Shown in pieces: positions 36,145 through 50,857 of a stretch of 64,000 bases of DNA; position 1 is the stretch's first letter; every line of letters begins with the position of its first letter. This stretch comes from Candidatus Pelagibacter communis (GTDB lineage Bacteria; Pseudomonadota; Alphaproteobacteria; Pelagibacterales; Pelagibacteraceae). The stretch covers positions 1 to 64,000 of the forward strand of contig NZ_CVSQ01000060.1 of assembly GCF_001180165.1 (NCBI RefSeq). The letters run 5' to 3'. The position numbers and the translations under genes are program-made. The notes beneath the pieces were generated by a model, which had not been told where the DNA came from, did not search any database, and saw only the letters and a list, made by a program, of their open reading frames with translations.

Positions 36145-36219
36145 AATTTTTAATCTACTTTAAAGAAAAAATTCTTCAAAAGAAAAATTGTTTTTTTACA
36201 ATTTTATATTACATCTCTG

Positions 36220-36248
36220 TTGCGATAATAAAGCAATTATTGTATTAA
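36220..36248 (+). promoter_or_regulatory. Candidate promoter for carAB
   Basis: TTGCGA at 36220-36225 and TATTAA at 36243-36248 are separated by 17 nt. Transcription would start about 15 nt before the carA TTG codon. This is a consensus match only. A short AAAATTG/CAATTTT hairpin lies upstream at 36184-36205 in the divergent yqeY-carA gap. Confidence 0.35.
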
Positions 36249-36269
36249 CCTTTAACTCATGAGTTGTAA

Positions 36270-37466
36270 TTGAACAAAAAATCAAAAAAAACTAACTCAA
36301 AAATAAAATCTCAAATCAATACAGGCGTTTTAGTTCTCGAAAATAAAAAGGTATTCAAAGGAATTGGAATTGGTTACCAGGGAGAAGCCACAGGCGAAGT
36401 TTGCTTTAATACATCATTAACAGGCTATCAAGAAATCATCTCTGACCCATCATATGCAGGTCAAATTATTAACTTTACCTTCCCCCATATTGGAAATGTT
36501 GGAACCAATAAAGAAGATCATGAATCTGATAAAATATGGGCAAGAGGAGTTATAATTAATTCTGAAATAACTTCACCCTCAAATTACAGATCATTTATAC
36601 ATTTAGATACTTGGCTAAAGAAAAATAAAATTGTTGGAATTACTGGCTTAGACACCAGAAGTCTAACAAACTTTATAAGGGATAAAGGCGCTCCAAAAGG
36701 TACGATTAGTTATTCAAAAAAAGGAAAATTTAATATTAACAAATTGACCAACTCTACAATAAAATGGAGTGGATTAAAAAATCTTGATCTTGCAGAAGTA
36801 GTTTCAACTCAGAAAAATTATATTTGGAAAGGTCTTAAAACATGGAAAAAAGAACTTGGATATAAAAAAAATAATAAGAACTCATTTCACGTTGTTGCAA
36901 TTGATTATGGAATAAAAAAAAATATCTTAAGATATTTCTCTGACTTTAATTGTAAAGTTACTGTCGTTTCTTGTAAAACTAATGCCCAAAAAATTTTAGC
37001 TTTAAAACCAAATGGAATATTTTTATCAAATGGTCCTGGTGATCCAGCTGCAACAGGTAAATATGCTATAGAAATTATTAAAGATTTAATTAAAAAAAAT
37101 TTGCCAATATTTGGTATTTGTTTGGGTCATCAAATTTTAGCATTAGCATTAGGTGGTAAAACAAAGAAAATGAAACTTGGTCATAGAGGGGCAAATCACC
37201 CTGTTAAAAATTTAATTCATGATAATGTTGAAATAACGAGTCAAAACCACGGATTTGAAGTAGTTAAAGAAACATTACCAAAAAATATTGAAGTCACACA
37301 TAAATCTTTATTTGATAATAGTATTGAGGGTATCAAACTAAAAAATAAACCTGTCTTCTCAGTTCAATATCATCCCGAGTCTAATCCGGGACCTCAAGAT
37401 AGTGTTTATTTGTTTCAAGAATTTATTAACAACATGAAAAAAAATGCCAAAAAGAAAAGATATTAA
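36270..37466 (+). CDS. carA: Carbamoyl-phosphate synthase small subunit CarA
   Basis: Glutamine amidotransferase subunit that feeds ammonia to CarB for arginine and pyrimidine synthesis. The 398 residues carry [38 protein letters not shown], and the class I amidotransferase triad: Cys in FGICLGHQ and His/Glu in [11 protein letters not shown]. The start is a TTG at 36270; no suitable ATG is available before the conserved region, and the added N-terminal tail is short and lysine-rich. Its 3' end overlaps carB by 23 nt. Confidence 0.95.
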   Translation: MNKKSKKTNSKIKSQINTGVLVLENKKVFKGIGIGYQGEATGEVCFNTSLTGYQEIISDPSYAGQIINFTFPHIGNVGTNKEDHESDKIWARGVIINSEITSPSNYRSFIHLDTWLKKNKIVGITGLDTRSLTNFIRDKGAPKGTISYSKKGKFNINKLTNSTIKWSGLKNLDLAEVVSTQKNYIWKGLKTWKKELGYKKNNKNSFHVVAIDYGIKKNILRYFSDFNCKVTVVSCKTNAQKILALKPNGIFLSNGPGDPAATGKYAIEIIKDLIKKNLPIFGICLGHQILALALGGKTKKMKLGHRGANHPVKNLIHDNVEITSQNHGFEVVKETLPKNIEVTHKSLFDNSIEGIKLKNKPVFSVQYHPESNPGPQDSVYLFQEFINNMKKNAKKKRY

Positions 37467-40400
37467 AAAAATACTAGTTGTGGGAGCTGGTCCAATAATT
37501 ATAGGACAAGCATGTGAATTTGATTATTCAGGGACACAAGCATGTAAAGCTCTTAAAGATGAGGGTTATAAAGTAGTCTTAATAAATTCAAATCCTGCAA
37601 CAATTATGACTGATCCAGATGTTGCGGATAAAACTTATATTGAACCAATTACATTAGATGTATTAGAAAAAATTCTAAAGAAAGAAAAACCCGATGCAAT
37701 TCTTCCAACAATGGGAGGGCAAACTGCGCTTAACCTTGCAATGGAAGCAGAAAAAAAAGGAATTCTAAAAAAATACAAAATTGAGTTGATAGGAGCAAAT
37801 TCTAAAGCAATTTCTAATGCCGAGGATAGAAAAAAATTTAGAAAAAATATGATAGATATTGGTTTAGATTTACCAAAATCAGAAATTGTAAATAATAATA
37901 ATCAAGCATCAAAAGTACTAAAAAAAATTGGTTTACCTGCAATTATAAGACCTGCTTTTACACTTGGTGGACTTGGTGGAGGAATAGCTAAAAATAAAAA
38001 AGATTATTTTAAGATTGTTAAAAATGGACTGCATGAATCTCCTGTAAGCCAGGTTCTTGTTGAGGAATGTTTGGAAGGTTGGAAAGAATTTGAAATGGAA
38101 GTTGTAAGAGATAAGAAAGATAACTGTATCATTATTTGCTCAATTGAAAATCTAGATCCAATGGGTATTCATACGGGTGACTCAGTAACAATTGCACCTG
38201 CTCTTACTCTAACAGATAAAGAATACCAGGTAATGAGAAATGCATCTATTGCATGTTTGAGAAAAATTGGAGTTGAAACTGGAGGATCAAATGTTCAGTT
38301 TGCTATCAATCCTAAAAATGGTCGAATGGTTGTCATTGAAATGAATCCACGTGTATCAAGATCATCAGCACTTGCATCAAAAGCAACTGGATTTCCAATT
38401 GCAAAAGTGGCTGCAAAATTAGCGATTGGTTATACTCTGGATGAATTAAAAAATGAAATAACCAAAGTTACCCCTGCATCATTTGAACCAAGCATAGATT
38501 ATGTGGTGACTAAAATTCCAAGATTTACATTTGAAAAATTTTCTACTTCTCCCGCAACTTTAGGGACATCAATGAAATCAGTAGGAGAAGCAATGGCTAT
38601 TGGAAGAAACTTTAAAGAATCTTTACAAAAGGCGCTAGTATCTCTTGAAACTGGTTTTTCGGGTTTAGACAGAATTTTTAATTTAAATAAAAAACAAATT
38701 GAAAAGAAGCTTAAAGAAACTATTCCAAATAAGATATTACTAGTTGCTGAAGCAATTAGAAAAAAAATAAACTTAAAGAAAATATATAATTTATCCAAAA
38801 TTGATCCTTGGTTTTTAGAACAAATTAAAGAAATAGTAGATTACGAAACTCAGATCAAAAACAAGGGACTTCCTAAAAATTTTGTAGAATTTAATAAAAT
38901 AAAATCAATAGGGTTTTCAGATAAAAAACTTTCTGAATTAACTAAAACTTCTGAAGACGTTGTTAGAAGAAAAAGATCAGCACTTAAAATACTTCCAGTT
39001 TATAAAAAAGTAGATACTTGTGCAGCTGAATTCAAATCTTTTACTCCTTACATGTACTCAACCTATCAAAGAAACTTTTCTATAAACTCAGAATGTGAGG
39101 CTGATCCATCCAATAAGAAAAAAATAATTATTCTTGGAGGAGGACCAAATAGAATTGGTCAAGGAATTGAGTTTGATTATTGTTGTTGCCAGGCAAGTTT
39201 TTCATTAAAAGACGCAGGTTTTGAGACTATAATGGTTAATTGTAATCCTGAAACAGTATCAACGGACTATGATACGAGTGATAGATTATACTTTGAACCT
39301 TTAAAAGAAGAATACGTTTTTAACATAATTAAAAAAGAACAAGAAAAAGGAAACCTAATTGGCGTGATAGCTCAGTTTGGTGGCCAAACTCCAATTAAAC
39401 TTGCTAAATTTTTATATGACAACAAACTTCCAATTTTAGGAACACAATATACTTCTATCGATTTAGCGGAGGATAGAGACCGATTTAGAGATTTATTAAA
39501 TAAATTAAAACTAAAACAAGCAGAAAGTGGAATTGCAAAAACATTTAATCAAGCAATAAAAATTGCTGATAAAATTGGATTACCATTAATGGTGAGGCCA
39601 TCTTATGTTTTAGGTGGAAGAGCAATGGAAATTGTTCATGAAAAAAATCAGCTTAAAAAATTTGTTGAAGAGGCGTTTAAAGCTGCAGAAGATAATCCAA
39701 TTTTGATTGATAAATTTATTGATCATGCAATGGAAGTAGATGTAGATGCTATATCAGATGGAAAACAAGTTCACGTTGCAGGTATTATGCAACATATCGA
39801 AGAAGCTGGAATCCATTCAGGAGACTCAGCCTGTAGTTTACCCCCTGTATCAATTAAACCTTATCTTCTTAAAGAAATAGAAAATCAAACTAAAAAACTT
39901 GCTATAGCTTTAAATGTAAAAGGTTTCATGAATATACAGTTTGCAATTAAAAAAGATGAAATATATGTGATTGAAGTGAATCCTAGAGCAAGCCGAACAG
40001 TACCTTTTGTATCAAAAGCAAAAGGATTGCCCCTAGCTAAAATTGCATCAAGAGTAATGGCTGGTGAAAAGTTATCTAAGTTTAGTTTAAAAGATAAATC
40101 TAAAGGTATGTACGCAGTTAAAGAAGCTGTATTTCCATTTAATAAATTTCCCAACAGTGACTTATTGTTAGGGCCTGAGATGAAGTCGACAGGAGAAGTC
40201 ATGGGATTTGATAAAAATTTTGGAATGGCTTTTGCAAAAAGTCAAATCGCAGCAGCTAACTCATTACCAAAACAAGGATTAGCTTTTATATCTCTCAAAG
40301 ATAGTCACAAAGATGAAGGAATAGATTTAGCTAAAGAACTTCTTAAACTTAAGTTTACATTATGTGCAACTAGAGGAACTGCAGAATATATTCGAAAGCA

Positions 40401-40668
40401 TGGGATGAAATGTAAAATTATAAATAAAGTAAGCACTGGTTCGCCTCACATAGTAGATGTTTTAGACTCTAAAAAAATTGGATTAGTGATAAATACTGGA
40501 GGTGGAAATAGTGAACACAGATTAAGCGATGCAATAGCCTTAAGAAGGGCTACGCTCAAGAATAAAGTTCCTTATTGTACTAATATGTCTACTGCTCAAG
40601 CATGTTTAGAGGCGATTAGATCGCTAAAAACAAAAAAATTAGAAGTGACTTCTCTTCAGGACGTTTAA
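37444..40668 (+). CDS. carB: Carbamoyl-phosphate synthase large subunit CarB
   Basis: Makes carbamoyl phosphate from bicarbonate, ammonia and two ATP. The 1,074 residues have the full duplicated ATP-grasp layout. The first half starts [21 protein letters not shown], and the second starts [19 protein letters not shown] near residue 560. The C-terminal allosteric MGS-like domain holds [13 protein letters not shown] and INTGGG. All three regions look complete. The last 4 nt overlap the convergent oxygenase gene. Confidence 0.98.
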   Translation: MPKRKDIKKILVVGAGPIIIGQACEFDYSGTQACKALKDEGYKVVLINSNPATIMTDPDVADKTYIEPITLDVLEKILKKEKPDAILPTMGGQTALNLAMEAEKKGILKKYKIELIGANSKAISNAEDRKKFRKNMIDIGLDLPKSEIVNNNNQASKVLKKIGLPAIIRPAFTLGGLGGGIAKNKKDYFKIVKNGLHESPVSQVLVEECLEGWKEFEMEVVRDKKDNCIIICSIENLDPMGIHTGDSVTIAPALTLTDKEYQVMRNASIACLRKIGVETGGSNVQFAINPKNGRMVVIEMNPRVSRSSALASKATGFPIAKVAAKLAIGYTLDELKNEITKVTPASFEPSIDYVVTKIPRFTFEKFSTSPATLGTSMKSVGEAMAIGRNFKESLQKALVSLETGFSGLDRIFNLNKKQIEKKLKETIPNKILLVAEAIRKKINLKKIYNLSKIDPWFLEQIKEIVDYETQIKNKGLPKNFVEFNKIKSIGFSDKKLSELTKTSEDVVRRKRSALKILPVYKKVDTCAAEFKSFTPYMYSTYQRNFSINSECEADPSNKKKIIILGGGPNRIGQGIEFDYCCCQASFSLKDAGFETIMVNCNPETVSTDYDTSDRLYFEPLKEEYVFNIIKKEQEKGNLIGVIAQFGGQTPIKLAKFLYDNKLPILGTQYTSIDLAEDRDRFRDLLNKLKLKQAESGIAKTFNQAIKIADKIGLPLMVRPSYVLGGRAMEIVHEKNQLKKFVEEAFKAAEDNPILIDKFIDHAMEVDVDAISDGKQVHVAGIMQHIEEAGIHSGDSACSLPPVSIKPYLLKEIENQTKKLAIALNVKGFMNIQFAIKKDEIYVIEVNPRASRTVPFVSKAKGLPLAKIASRVMAGEKLSKFSLKDKSKGMYAVKEAVFPFNKFPNSDLLLGPEMKSTGEVMGFDKNFGMAFAKSQIAAANSLPKQGLAFISLKDSHKDEGIDLAKELLKLKFTLCATRGTAEYIRKHGMKCKIINKVSTGSPHIVDVLDSKKIGLVINTGGGNSEHRLSDAIALRRATLKNKVPYCTNMSTAQACLEAIRSLKTKKLEVTSLQDV

Positions 40669-41330
40669 GAATTTACTTTCCAATCAGTTTCAAAAGTAAC
40701 ATAATTTACTTGAATACATCGTCTTTCTTTAACGATTTTTTTCTTCTCCATGCCATGCCATGTGTTTGGTCCGCTGGTAAAAAGATAACCATAATTATGT
40801 TTGTAAGGAAGTGTCTTAACCTTCTCTAATTTTTCATTGTAAAAATCAGTTCCTAAATCTTCAGACTCATTTGTTTTATTAACAAATATTAAGCCTGACA
40901 TAAGTTTTTCTTTTATATCGCAATGAGGTTTTAACCAAAAACCCTCTCGGTCACATATAACCTCAACCCTAACATAGGAATTTGATAAATCTTTATTTAT
41001 CATTTTAGAAATTGTTTCATATGTTTCTTTAGACTGAAGTTCATTTATAAATTTTACTAAATTTGGAAATTGAGATGAGTTATCTTTATTAATAAAACAT
41101 CTAAACTTTATTGCTTGTCCGCCTGAAGCTATACCTTTTCTAAATTCTGCGGCTCCACCATCTATTGCTCTTGTTCCATCATAATTAAGATTATGCTTAC
41201 TGACATCAGGAATATCGGCTTTAACTATTTCATCAATTGCTCCTTCTGACAAAGCATCACTATACTCCCAGTGATTAAAAGGGAAACTATGTTCTTTTGA
41301 ATTATTTTTAATTGAATTTAAAAATGACAT
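40665..41330 (-). CDS. 2-oxoglutarate/Fe(II)-dependent oxygenase-like protein
   Basis: 221 residues, probably cytosolic. The metal triad is visible as His136 and Asp138 in [10 protein letters not shown] and His192 in NTWHGM. Arg203 or Arg204 in [10 protein letters not shown] is placed to bind 2-oxoglutarate. [20 protein letters not shown] between them fits the double-stranded beta-helix fold of prolyl-4-hydroxylase-like enzymes. The substrate is unknown. It shares one base with the ELM1-like gene upstream, so the two are likely co-translated and functionally linked. Confidence 0.7.
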   Translation of the reverse strand: MSFLNSIKNNSKEHSFPFNHWEYSDALSEGAIDEIVKADIPDVSKHNLNYDGTRAIDGGAAEFRKGIASGGQAIKFRCFINKDNSSQFPNLVKFINELQSKETYETISKMINKDLSNSYVRVEVICDREGFWLKPHCDIKEKLMSGLIFVNKTNESEDLGTDFYNEKLEKVKTLPYKHNYGYLFTSGPNTWHGMEKKKIVKERRCIQVNYVTFETDWKVNS

Positions 41331-42274
41331 TATGATTGTATTTTTTCTTTAATAATTTTTGCTACTCTATTCGTTTCATCTAATTTTTGATAGTTCCAAT
41401 TTTCAATTTCTTCACCTAAGTTTCTAGTAATATTTAATTCTCTAAATAAATTTCTAAAATTCTGAAATCTGACGTCTTTCCTTTTTGGTAAAATATTAGC
41501 AACATAAATTGGTTTTCCAGTCAAAGCAGCTTCCGATATCATTGAGCTAGAGTCGCATGTTACGACTATATTTTCTGAAATAGCTAAAGCTGAAAGATAA
41601 GCTTTTTTATCAACATTCATAATCACAGTGTGATTTTCTCCAAAAAACTCTTTTGCATAATGTATAGTATTTAACGGTGTTCTCATTGAAGGTATGACCA
41701 CAAGTTGAAAATCATGTTTTTTCAATAATTTGTAGAAAATTGAAAAGATATGCTTCATATTTTTTGTTGAGTAATCGTAATATTTTGTAGGACCACCCAT
41801 TATCAAACACCAAACTTTTCTATTATCCTGTTTGATATATGAATTTAAATAACTTCTATTTTCTTCAATTTCATTTTCCGTTAAATAGTGAATTGCACCT
41901 TTTGTTTTAATTACGTTTTTACCGCTTATCCCATCATGTTCGGGAGCAACAATAAAATCAAAATGATTAAAATCCACCTTTGGATCTTGAATATGAATGT
42001 TTAAAACTTTTTTTTTTGAAATACTTTTTAAGTGGATTGAGGGAATCACACTTTTTCTTCCACATGAAATAATTACATCAAAATCAGACTCGTTTATTTT
42101 TTTATAAACGTTTTGTGATACTGGTGTTAATTTTGGTGGAATAATTTTCCAAAAATTATTTAGTTCAACCTTATGGTGTGTAAAATCAATTTCTAAGGCT
42201 TTTGCTAAACCTTCTACCTGGCTTATCATGCCATGCATTCCTTGAGTTAATAATAAACCTTTTAATTTAGACAT
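41330..42274 (-). CDS. ELM1/DUF1022-family GT-B-like protein
   Basis: 314 residues matching the mitochondrial fission ELM1-like family (DUF1022), seen in many alphaproteobacteria and plants. Landmarks: GMISQVEGLAKAL near the N-terminus, DVIISCGRKSVIPSIHLK, VLNIHIQDPKVDFNHFD, IVAPEHDG, VWCLIMGGPTKYYDY, and TCDSSSMISEAALTGKPIYV, which resembles a nucleotide-sugar site of GT-B glycosyltransferases. The bacterial function is not established. It is divergent from trxB with 21 nt between starts. Confidence 0.8.
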   Translation of the reverse strand: MSKLKGLLLTQGMHGMISQVEGLAKALEIDFTHHKVELNNFWKIIPPKLTPVSQNVYKKINESDFDVIISCGRKSVIPSIHLKSISKKKVLNIHIQDPKVDFNHFDFIVAPEHDGISGKNVIKTKGAIHYLTENEIEENRSYLNSYIKQDNRKVWCLIMGGPTKYYDYSTKNMKHIFSIFYKLLKKHDFQLVVIPSMRTPLNTIHYAKEFFGENHTVIMNVDKKAYLSALAISENIVVTCDSSSMISEAALTGKPIYVANILPKRKDVRFQNFRNLFRELNITRNLGEEIENWNYQKLDETNRVAKIIKEKIQS

Positions 42275-42295
42275 TAATCACTATATAGCTTTCAT

Positions 42296-43240
42296 ATGAG
42301 TCAAAATCCAACTAAACACACAAAAGTGTTAATAATTGGATCTGGTCCTGCCGGATACACAGCTGCAGTTTATGCGGCTCGAGCAATGTTAAATCCAATT
42401 TTAGTTTATGGTTCTGAACCTGGTGGTCAATTAACAACAACTACTGATGTTGAAAATTTTCCAGGATTTGCTGAAGTTATTCAAGGTCCGTGGTTGATGG
42501 ATCAAATGAAAGAGCAAGCAAAAGCAGTTGGAACTGAAATGATTGAAGATCATATTGGATCGGTAAATTTAAAATCTACTCCGTTTGAAGCTATAGGAGA
42601 TAGTGGGCAAAAATATACTGCTGATAGCATAATTATTTCTACAGGGGCTCAGGCCAGATGGTTAAATCTGAAATCTGAACAAGAATTTAGAGGATTTGGT
42701 GTTTCTGCGTGCGCTACGTGTGATGGTTTTTTCTTTAAAGATAAAGAGGTAGCAGTTGTCGGAGGAGGTAATGCAGCTGTTGAAGAAGCGATGTTCCTCA
42801 CAAAGTTTGCATCCAAAGTTAAATTAATTCATAGAAGAGATAGTTTGAGAGCTGAAAAAATGCTTCAAAAAAAATTAATGGAAAATAAAAAAATAGAAAT
42901 TATTTGGGACTCTGTTGTTGAAGACGTATTGGGAGATCAAAAGCCTAAAAATGTTAAAGGTATTAAAATTAAAAATTTAAAAACAGATAAAACTGAAGAA
43001 TTAAAACTAGATGGACTATTTATCGCCATTGGTCACGATCCAGCAACTTCATTATTCAAAGATCAACTTAAGATGGATAATGAGGGCTATTTAATTACTA
43101 AACCAGATTCTACTGAAACAAATATTCCTGGAGTTTATGCTGCTGGAGATGTTAAAGACAAAACTTTTAGACAAGCCGTTACAGCTGCAGGAATGGGTTG
43201 TATGGCAGCATTAGAGGCTGAAAAATTCCTATCTCACTAA
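42296..43240 (+). CDS. trxB: Thioredoxin reductase
   Basis: FAD/NADPH enzyme that reduces thioredoxin. The 314 residues have FAD-binding IIGSGPAGYTAAVYAARA, the redox-active CATC (Cys139 and Cys142), NADPH-binding VVGGGNAAVEEA and the C-terminal VYAAGDVKDKTFRQAVTAAG. This is the low-molecular-weight bacterial type with normal length. Its 3' end overlaps the convergent NAD(P)-binding gene by 12 nt. Confidence 0.97.
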   Translation: MSQNPTKHTKVLIIGSGPAGYTAAVYAARAMLNPILVYGSEPGGQLTTTTDVENFPGFAEVIQGPWLMDQMKEQAKAVGTEMIEDHIGSVNLKSTPFEAIGDSGQKYTADSIIISTGAQARWLNLKSEQEFRGFGVSACATCDGFFFKDKEVAVVGGGNAAVEEAMFLTKFASKVKLIHRRDSLRAEKMLQKKLMENKKIEIIWDSVVEDVLGDQKPKNVKGIKIKNLKTDKTEELKLDGLFIAIGHDPATSLFKDQLKMDNEGYLITKPDSTETNIPGVYAAGDVKDKTFRQAVTAAGMGCMAALEAEKFLSH

Positions 43241-43881
43241 TTCAACAATCTCATTTGATTCAAATATACTTTGATTAATATTTTCATTTGCCAACTTTAC
43301 CATTGCTTTGGCGACTATTTCTGCCTCAATTGGTCTCATTTTTCTTAAAGGCCCAACTAATATTGGAGTTAACAATTTAAATAATATTATACCAAATTTT
43401 TCACCTATTCTTTTTTCTTTTCTATTTCCCAATAAAAAAGATGGTCTCATGATCCCAATTTTATCAAAATTTTGATTTTTAATTTCTTGTTCAACTAATC
43501 CTTTGAATTTTAAATAATCACCTGAACTTTTTGGATCTGCATAACCAGATGAAACGAAAAAAAACGATTTAATTGAATTTGATTTAGCGATTTGGGCAAT
43601 TTGTCTAGGAATATTGAGTTCAACTCTTTCATATTCATTTTTATTAGGTGAATTTTTTCTTGTTGTACCAATACAAAAAAAACAGTCTTCACCTTTAATA
43701 TCATTTCTATACTTTTCTAAATCATTAAAATCTGTTTCAATAATTTCAATTTTTGGATTAATATGTTCTATTTTTGAACGAACAAAAATCTTTATTTTTG
43801 AATAATTTGAATTCAGGATAAGTTGATTAACAAGATGCTCACCAACTAAACCTGATGAACCAAACACTAGGGCTGTTTTCA

Positions 43882-43882
<1 letters not shown>
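43229..43882 (-). CDS. NAD(P)-binding Rossmann protein (atypical SDR, TIP30-like)
   Basis: 217 residues with an N-terminal dinucleotide loop ALVFGSSGLVGEHLVNQL and conserved segments CFFCIGTTRKNSPNKNEYERVELNIP, FFFVSSGYADPKSSGDYLKFKG and IMRPSFLLGNRKE. This pattern belongs to the HTATIP2/YwnB-like atypical short-chain dehydrogenases. The catalytic Tyr-x3-Lys is recognisable as YLKFK. The reaction is not known. It touches the aspartate aminotransferase stop by one base and overlaps trxB at its own 3' end. Confidence 0.8.
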
Positions 43883-47273
<3,391 letters not shown>

Positions 47274-47292
<19 letters not shown>

Positions 47293-48026
47293 TAATTACT
47301 GGTGGCGCTACTCGAATGGGAGCAGCAATTGCCAGAAAATTATCTGGTCCAAATAAAGAAATCTTAATCCATTATAATAAATCAAAATTAAAAGCAGAAA
47401 AATTAAAAAAAGAATTATCTAACCAAGGTACAAAAGTATACTTAGTCAAAGGTGATTTAAGTAAAGAAACTGATATAAAAAAAATAATTAAATTTGCAAA
47501 ATCTAAATTAAAGTTTTTTGATTGTCTTGTTAACAACGCCTCTTTATTTGAAAATGATAAATTAGAAAATTTTTCATTGGACAGTTGGAGTAAGCATTTA
47601 AGAACCAATTTAAGAGCGCCCGCACTATTAACGAAAGAATTTGCTAAAAATGTTAAAGGTAAAAATAATAATATTATAAATATTATTGATCAAAGAGTTT
47701 TCAAATTAACCCCTTACTTTTTTTCCTACACTCTTAGTAAAACTGGTTTGTATACTTTAACAAAAACTAGCGCTATGAGTTTGGCTCCAAATATAAGAGT
47801 AAACGCAATTGCACCTGGACCCACTATAAAAAATCAAAGACAATCTGAAAAACATTTCAAAAAGCAATATTTAGCAACACCCTTGAAAAGACAAGTTGAT
47901 GTGGAGCAAATATGTAATGCTGTTGACTTTTTTATTAAAAATATATCTATTACTGGTCAGGTTTTGGCTATTGATAGTGGTCAAAATCTTAACTGGCAAA
48001 CACCAGATGTAATGGGCAAAGAATGA
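47274..48026 (+). CDS. Short-chain dehydrogenase, pteridine reductase-like (FolM-like)
   Basis: 250 residues with the NADP-binding [15 protein letters not shown] loop, [13 protein letters not shown] and the catalytic Tyr/Lys in YTLSKTGLY. The Arg-containing glycine loop and the IINIIDQRV...TPYFFSY block resemble pteridine reductase PTR1 and FolM dihydromonapterin reductase. Downstream folB (overlap 4 nt) makes dihydropterin metabolism likely. The function is inferred from this neighbour and the loop. It overlaps uvrB by 19 nt. Confidence 0.78.
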
Positions 48027-48448
48027 AAAAAAATAATTTAAAAATCGTCAAAATAGACAAAAATAAAAGCCTATTTAATTATGAGAAAAAAATCTTAATT
48101 AATGAATTAATCTTAGATTTAAAACTTGGTTATTACGATTTTGAAAAAGAAAAACCACAGAAAGTTAAATTTAGTCTTGAAATAGACTATGAAGACAAAA
48201 AACCTTCAAGCGATAAAGACATAAAATCCATTGTTAATTATGGAACTATAGTAAAATTAATTACAAAACTTGTAAAAAAGAAACATTACAATTTCTTAGA
48301 AACTTTAGCAGAAGCTGTTTTTGACGAACTATTTAAAGACAAAAGGATTGCTAAAATAATGTTGAAAATTGAAAAATTAGAAATCTTAAAACAGTGTTCA
48401 TCTGTTGGTATTCAAATTACCAAAAAGAGAAGCCATGATAAGCTCTGA
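48023..48448 (+). CDS. folB: Dihydroneopterin aldolase FolB
   Basis: Converts 7,8-dihydroneopterin to 6-hydroxymethyl-dihydropterin and glycolaldehyde in folate synthesis. The 141 residues have [23 protein letters not shown] near the start, [26 protein letters not shown] and the C-terminal strand, the usual FolB layout, with a somewhat longer N-terminus. It follows the pteridine-reductase-like gene with a 4-nt overlap, and its end overlaps the uvrC start region. Confidence 0.87.
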   Translation: MKKNNLKIVKIDKNKSLFNYEKKILINELILDLKLGYYDFEKEKPQKVKFSLEIDYEDKKPSSDKDIKSIVNYGTIVKLITKLVKKKHYNFLETLAEAVFDELFKDKRIAKIMLKIEKLEILKQCSSVGIQITKKRSHDKL

Positions 48449-50270
48449 AATAGGAAAAGAAGTAATTAAAAAAGAGCTACCTCTAGTACCAAAACTTCCA
48501 GGCGTATACAGGATGCTTAATCAAAAAAATGAAATTCTTTATGTAGGTAAAGCCAAAAATTTACCAAATAGATTAAAGAGCTATGTTGCAGAAAAAAACC
48601 ACATAATTAGAACTGAACGAATGTTATCTCAAACAAGAAAATTAGAGATAACAACAACATCTAATGAAAGTGAAGCTTTACTACTAGAAGCAAATTTAAT
48701 TAAAAAACATAAACCAAAATTTAATATCCTTTTACGTGATGATAAGTCATTTCCATTTATATTTATTGGTAATAAAGATAAATGGCCTCAAATAAAAAGA
48801 CATAGAGGGAAAAAAACAAAAGAAGGTTTTTACTTTGGACCTTTTGCCTCTGCTGGTTCAGCTAATTGGACAATCAAAATGATCCAAAAAATTTTTCATT
48901 TAAGAGTTTGTGATGACACCGTTTTCAAAAACAGAGAAAGACCTTGCATTTTATATCAAATAAAAAGATGTTCTGGACCTTGTGTAGGATATGTAAAAAA
49001 AGAGGAATACAATCAAACAGTAGAAGATGCTATTGAATTTGTTTCAGGCAAATCTAGGAAAATTCAAAAAAATCTTTCTAACCAAATGGAAAAGGCAAGT
49101 GAGGATCTTGATTTTGAAAAAGCTGTAATTTTAAGAGATAGAATTAAAGCATTAAACATCATTCAATCTTCACAGAGAATTAATGAAGCAAACTTAGTTG
49201 AGGCAGATGTTATTGCTGGATATAAAGAATCTGGAAAAACTTGTATTCAAGTATTTTTTTATAGATCAAAACAAAATTGGGGCAATCAAGCTTTTTTTCC
49301 AAAACACGATCCAGATGAAAAGTTTGGTGAAATCCTTAATTCATTTGTTTCTCAATTTTATGAAAATAAAAGTGTTCCTTCATCGGTTATCCTTTCAGAA
49401 GAAATAAAGGAAAAAGCACTAATTGAAAAAACACTGACACAAAAAGAAGGTAAACAAATAAATATTTCAGTTGCGAAAAAAGGATCAAAACTAAAAGTAA
49501 TTAATCAAGCAATTAAAAACGCAAAGGATAGTCTAAATAGAAAACTTTATGAAAGTCAGAATAATAAAGAATTGTTCGATGCAGTAGCTAAAAAATTTAA
49601 TTTAGAAACCAATATAAATTTAATCGAGGTTTATGATAATAGTCATATTCAAGGCACAAATAGTGTTGGCGCTTTAATAGCCTACGGCGATGAAGGATTT
49701 ATCAAAAAAAGATATAGAAAATTTAATATTAAGCATAAAAAAAATGAGCAAGACGACTATGGAATGATGAGAGAGGTATTAAATAGAAGGTTCAAAAGAG
49801 CAGTTCAAGAAAAAGATAATTACCTTGCATTTCCTGATTTGGTTCTAGTAGATGGGGGAAAAGGTCAATATTCAGTCGCTAGAGAGAGCCTTAATGAATT
49901 AGGACTTCACGACATTCCAATTATTGCAATAGCAAAAGGTAAATTTAGAAATAGTGGAAATGAAACTTTTTTTCATAATGGCAAAGAATATAAATTTACT
50001 AGAAATGACCCTACTCTATTTTTTCTTCAAAGAATAAGAGATGAATCACATAGATTTGCTATAAGTGCTCACAGAGCAAAGAGAAAAAAAGGTATAAGCA
50101 AATCTCTGTTAGATCAAATAGAGGGGATTGGGGCTATAAGAAAAAGAGCTTTGTTGAACCATTTTGGATCTGCAAGATCTGTTGAGTCTGCTAGCTTAGA
50201 TGAAATAAAATCTGTAGAAGGTGTTGAAGAAAAAGTAGCAAAAAAGATATATAACTTTTTTCACGAATAA
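48435..50270 (+). CDS. uvrC: Excinuclease ABC subunit UvrC
   Basis: Dual-incision nuclease of nucleotide excision repair. It has an N-terminal GIY-YIG domain (LPGVYRMLN ... [13 protein letters not shown]), the cysteine segment [18 protein letters not shown], a UVR domain ([20 protein letters not shown]), an RNase H-like C-terminal nuclease ([11 protein letters not shown]) and a terminal helix-hairpin-helix ([19 protein letters not shown]). A TTG at 48405 is open, but the ATG at 48435 is the likelier start, giving 611 residues. It ends 2 nt before pgsA, a neighbour often seen in proteobacteria. Confidence 0.96.
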   Translation: MISSEIGKEVIKKELPLVPKLPGVYRMLNQKNEILYVGKAKNLPNRLKSYVAEKNHIIRTERMLSQTRKLEITTTSNESEALLLEANLIKKHKPKFNILLRDDKSFPFIFIGNKDKWPQIKRHRGKKTKEGFYFGPFASAGSANWTIKMIQKIFHLRVCDDTVFKNRERPCILYQIKRCSGPCVGYVKKEEYNQTVEDAIEFVSGKSRKIQKNLSNQMEKASEDLDFEKAVILRDRIKALNIIQSSQRINEANLVEADVIAGYKESGKTCIQVFFYRSKQNWGNQAFFPKHDPDEKFGEILNSFVSQFYENKSVPSSVILSEEIKEKALIEKTLTQKEGKQINISVAKKGSKLKVINQAIKNAKDSLNRKLYESQNNKELFDAVAKKFNLETNINLIEVYDNSHIQGTNSVGALIAYGDEGFIKKRYRKFNIKHKKNEQDDYGMMREVLNRRFKRAVQEKDNYLAFPDLVLVDGGKGQYSVARESLNELGLHDIPIIAIAKGKFRNSGNETFFHNGKEYKFTRNDPTLFFLQRIRDESHRFAISAHRAKRKKGISKSLLDQIEGIGAIRKRALLNHFGSARSVESASLDEIKSVEGVEEKVAKKIYNFFHE

Positions 50271-50272
50271 TT

Positions 50273-50857
50273 ATGCTAAAAAAAATTCCAAACATATTAA
50301 CGATAGGGCGAATAATAATTGTTCCTTTTTTTGTTTTAGCTTTTTATCTTCCAGGGTTTTATGGTGATCTTACTGCTTTAATATTATTTATTATTGCATC
50401 ATTTACAGACTTTTTGGATGGTATGTTGGCTAGAATGTTTGGAGTAGAGTCAAAACTGGGTGAATTATTAGATCCTATAGCTGATAAAATCATTGTTGCT
50501 ACAGCATTAATACTTCTGGTTATGGATGGAACAATTAGAAATTATGAAGTGATTGCAGCAATCATAATTCTGACAAGAGAAATTTTAATTTCTGGTTTGA
50601 GAGAATTTTTAGCAAAGGGAAAAATAAAACTTCCTGTTTCAAACCTTGCTAAACTTAAAACAGTATTACAAATGGTATCAATTGCTCTTTTATTGTCTGG
50701 AGATACAGGAAATAAAATAATTAATTTCCAAGATTATAATGCTCAAACAATAGGTATAATTCTTTTGTGGTTATCCGCTGCTTTAACACTTTTTACTGCA
50801 TATGATTATATGCGAAAAGGTATTGATCACGCTATGTCTGAGGATGGTAAAGACTAG
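50273..50857 (+). CDS. pgsA: Phosphatidylglycerophosphate synthase PgsA
   Basis: Membrane CDP-alcohol phosphatidyltransferase that makes phosphatidylglycerophosphate. The 194 residues start LKKIPNILTIGRIIIVP. The catalytic motif TDFLDGMLARMFGVESK with GELLDPIADK gives the D-G-x2-A-R-x8-G-x3-D-x3-D pattern. Four or more membrane segments are seen. The last 4 nt overlap convergent ilvE. Confidence 0.95.
   Translation: MLKKIPNILTIGRIIIVPFFVLAFYLPGFYGDLTALILFIIASFTDFLDGMLARMFGVESKLGELLDPIADKIIVATALILLVMDGTIRNYEVIAAIIILTREILISGLREFLAKGKIKLPVSNLAKLKTVLQMVSIALLLSGDTGNKIINFQDYNAQTIGIILLWLSAALTLFTAYDYMRKGIDHAMSEDGKD

Noticed and set aside
36184-36205. Hairpin AAAATTG/CAATTTT upstream of carA
   Set aside because: The short stem with a T-rich loop is what AT-rich DNA gives by chance, and it lacks the base pairs expected for a riboswitch or attenuator; noted only beside the carA promoter.
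38499-40202. Minus-strand frames inside carB
   Set aside because: They are antisense to a fully conserved 1,074-residue CarB; no independent coding evidence.
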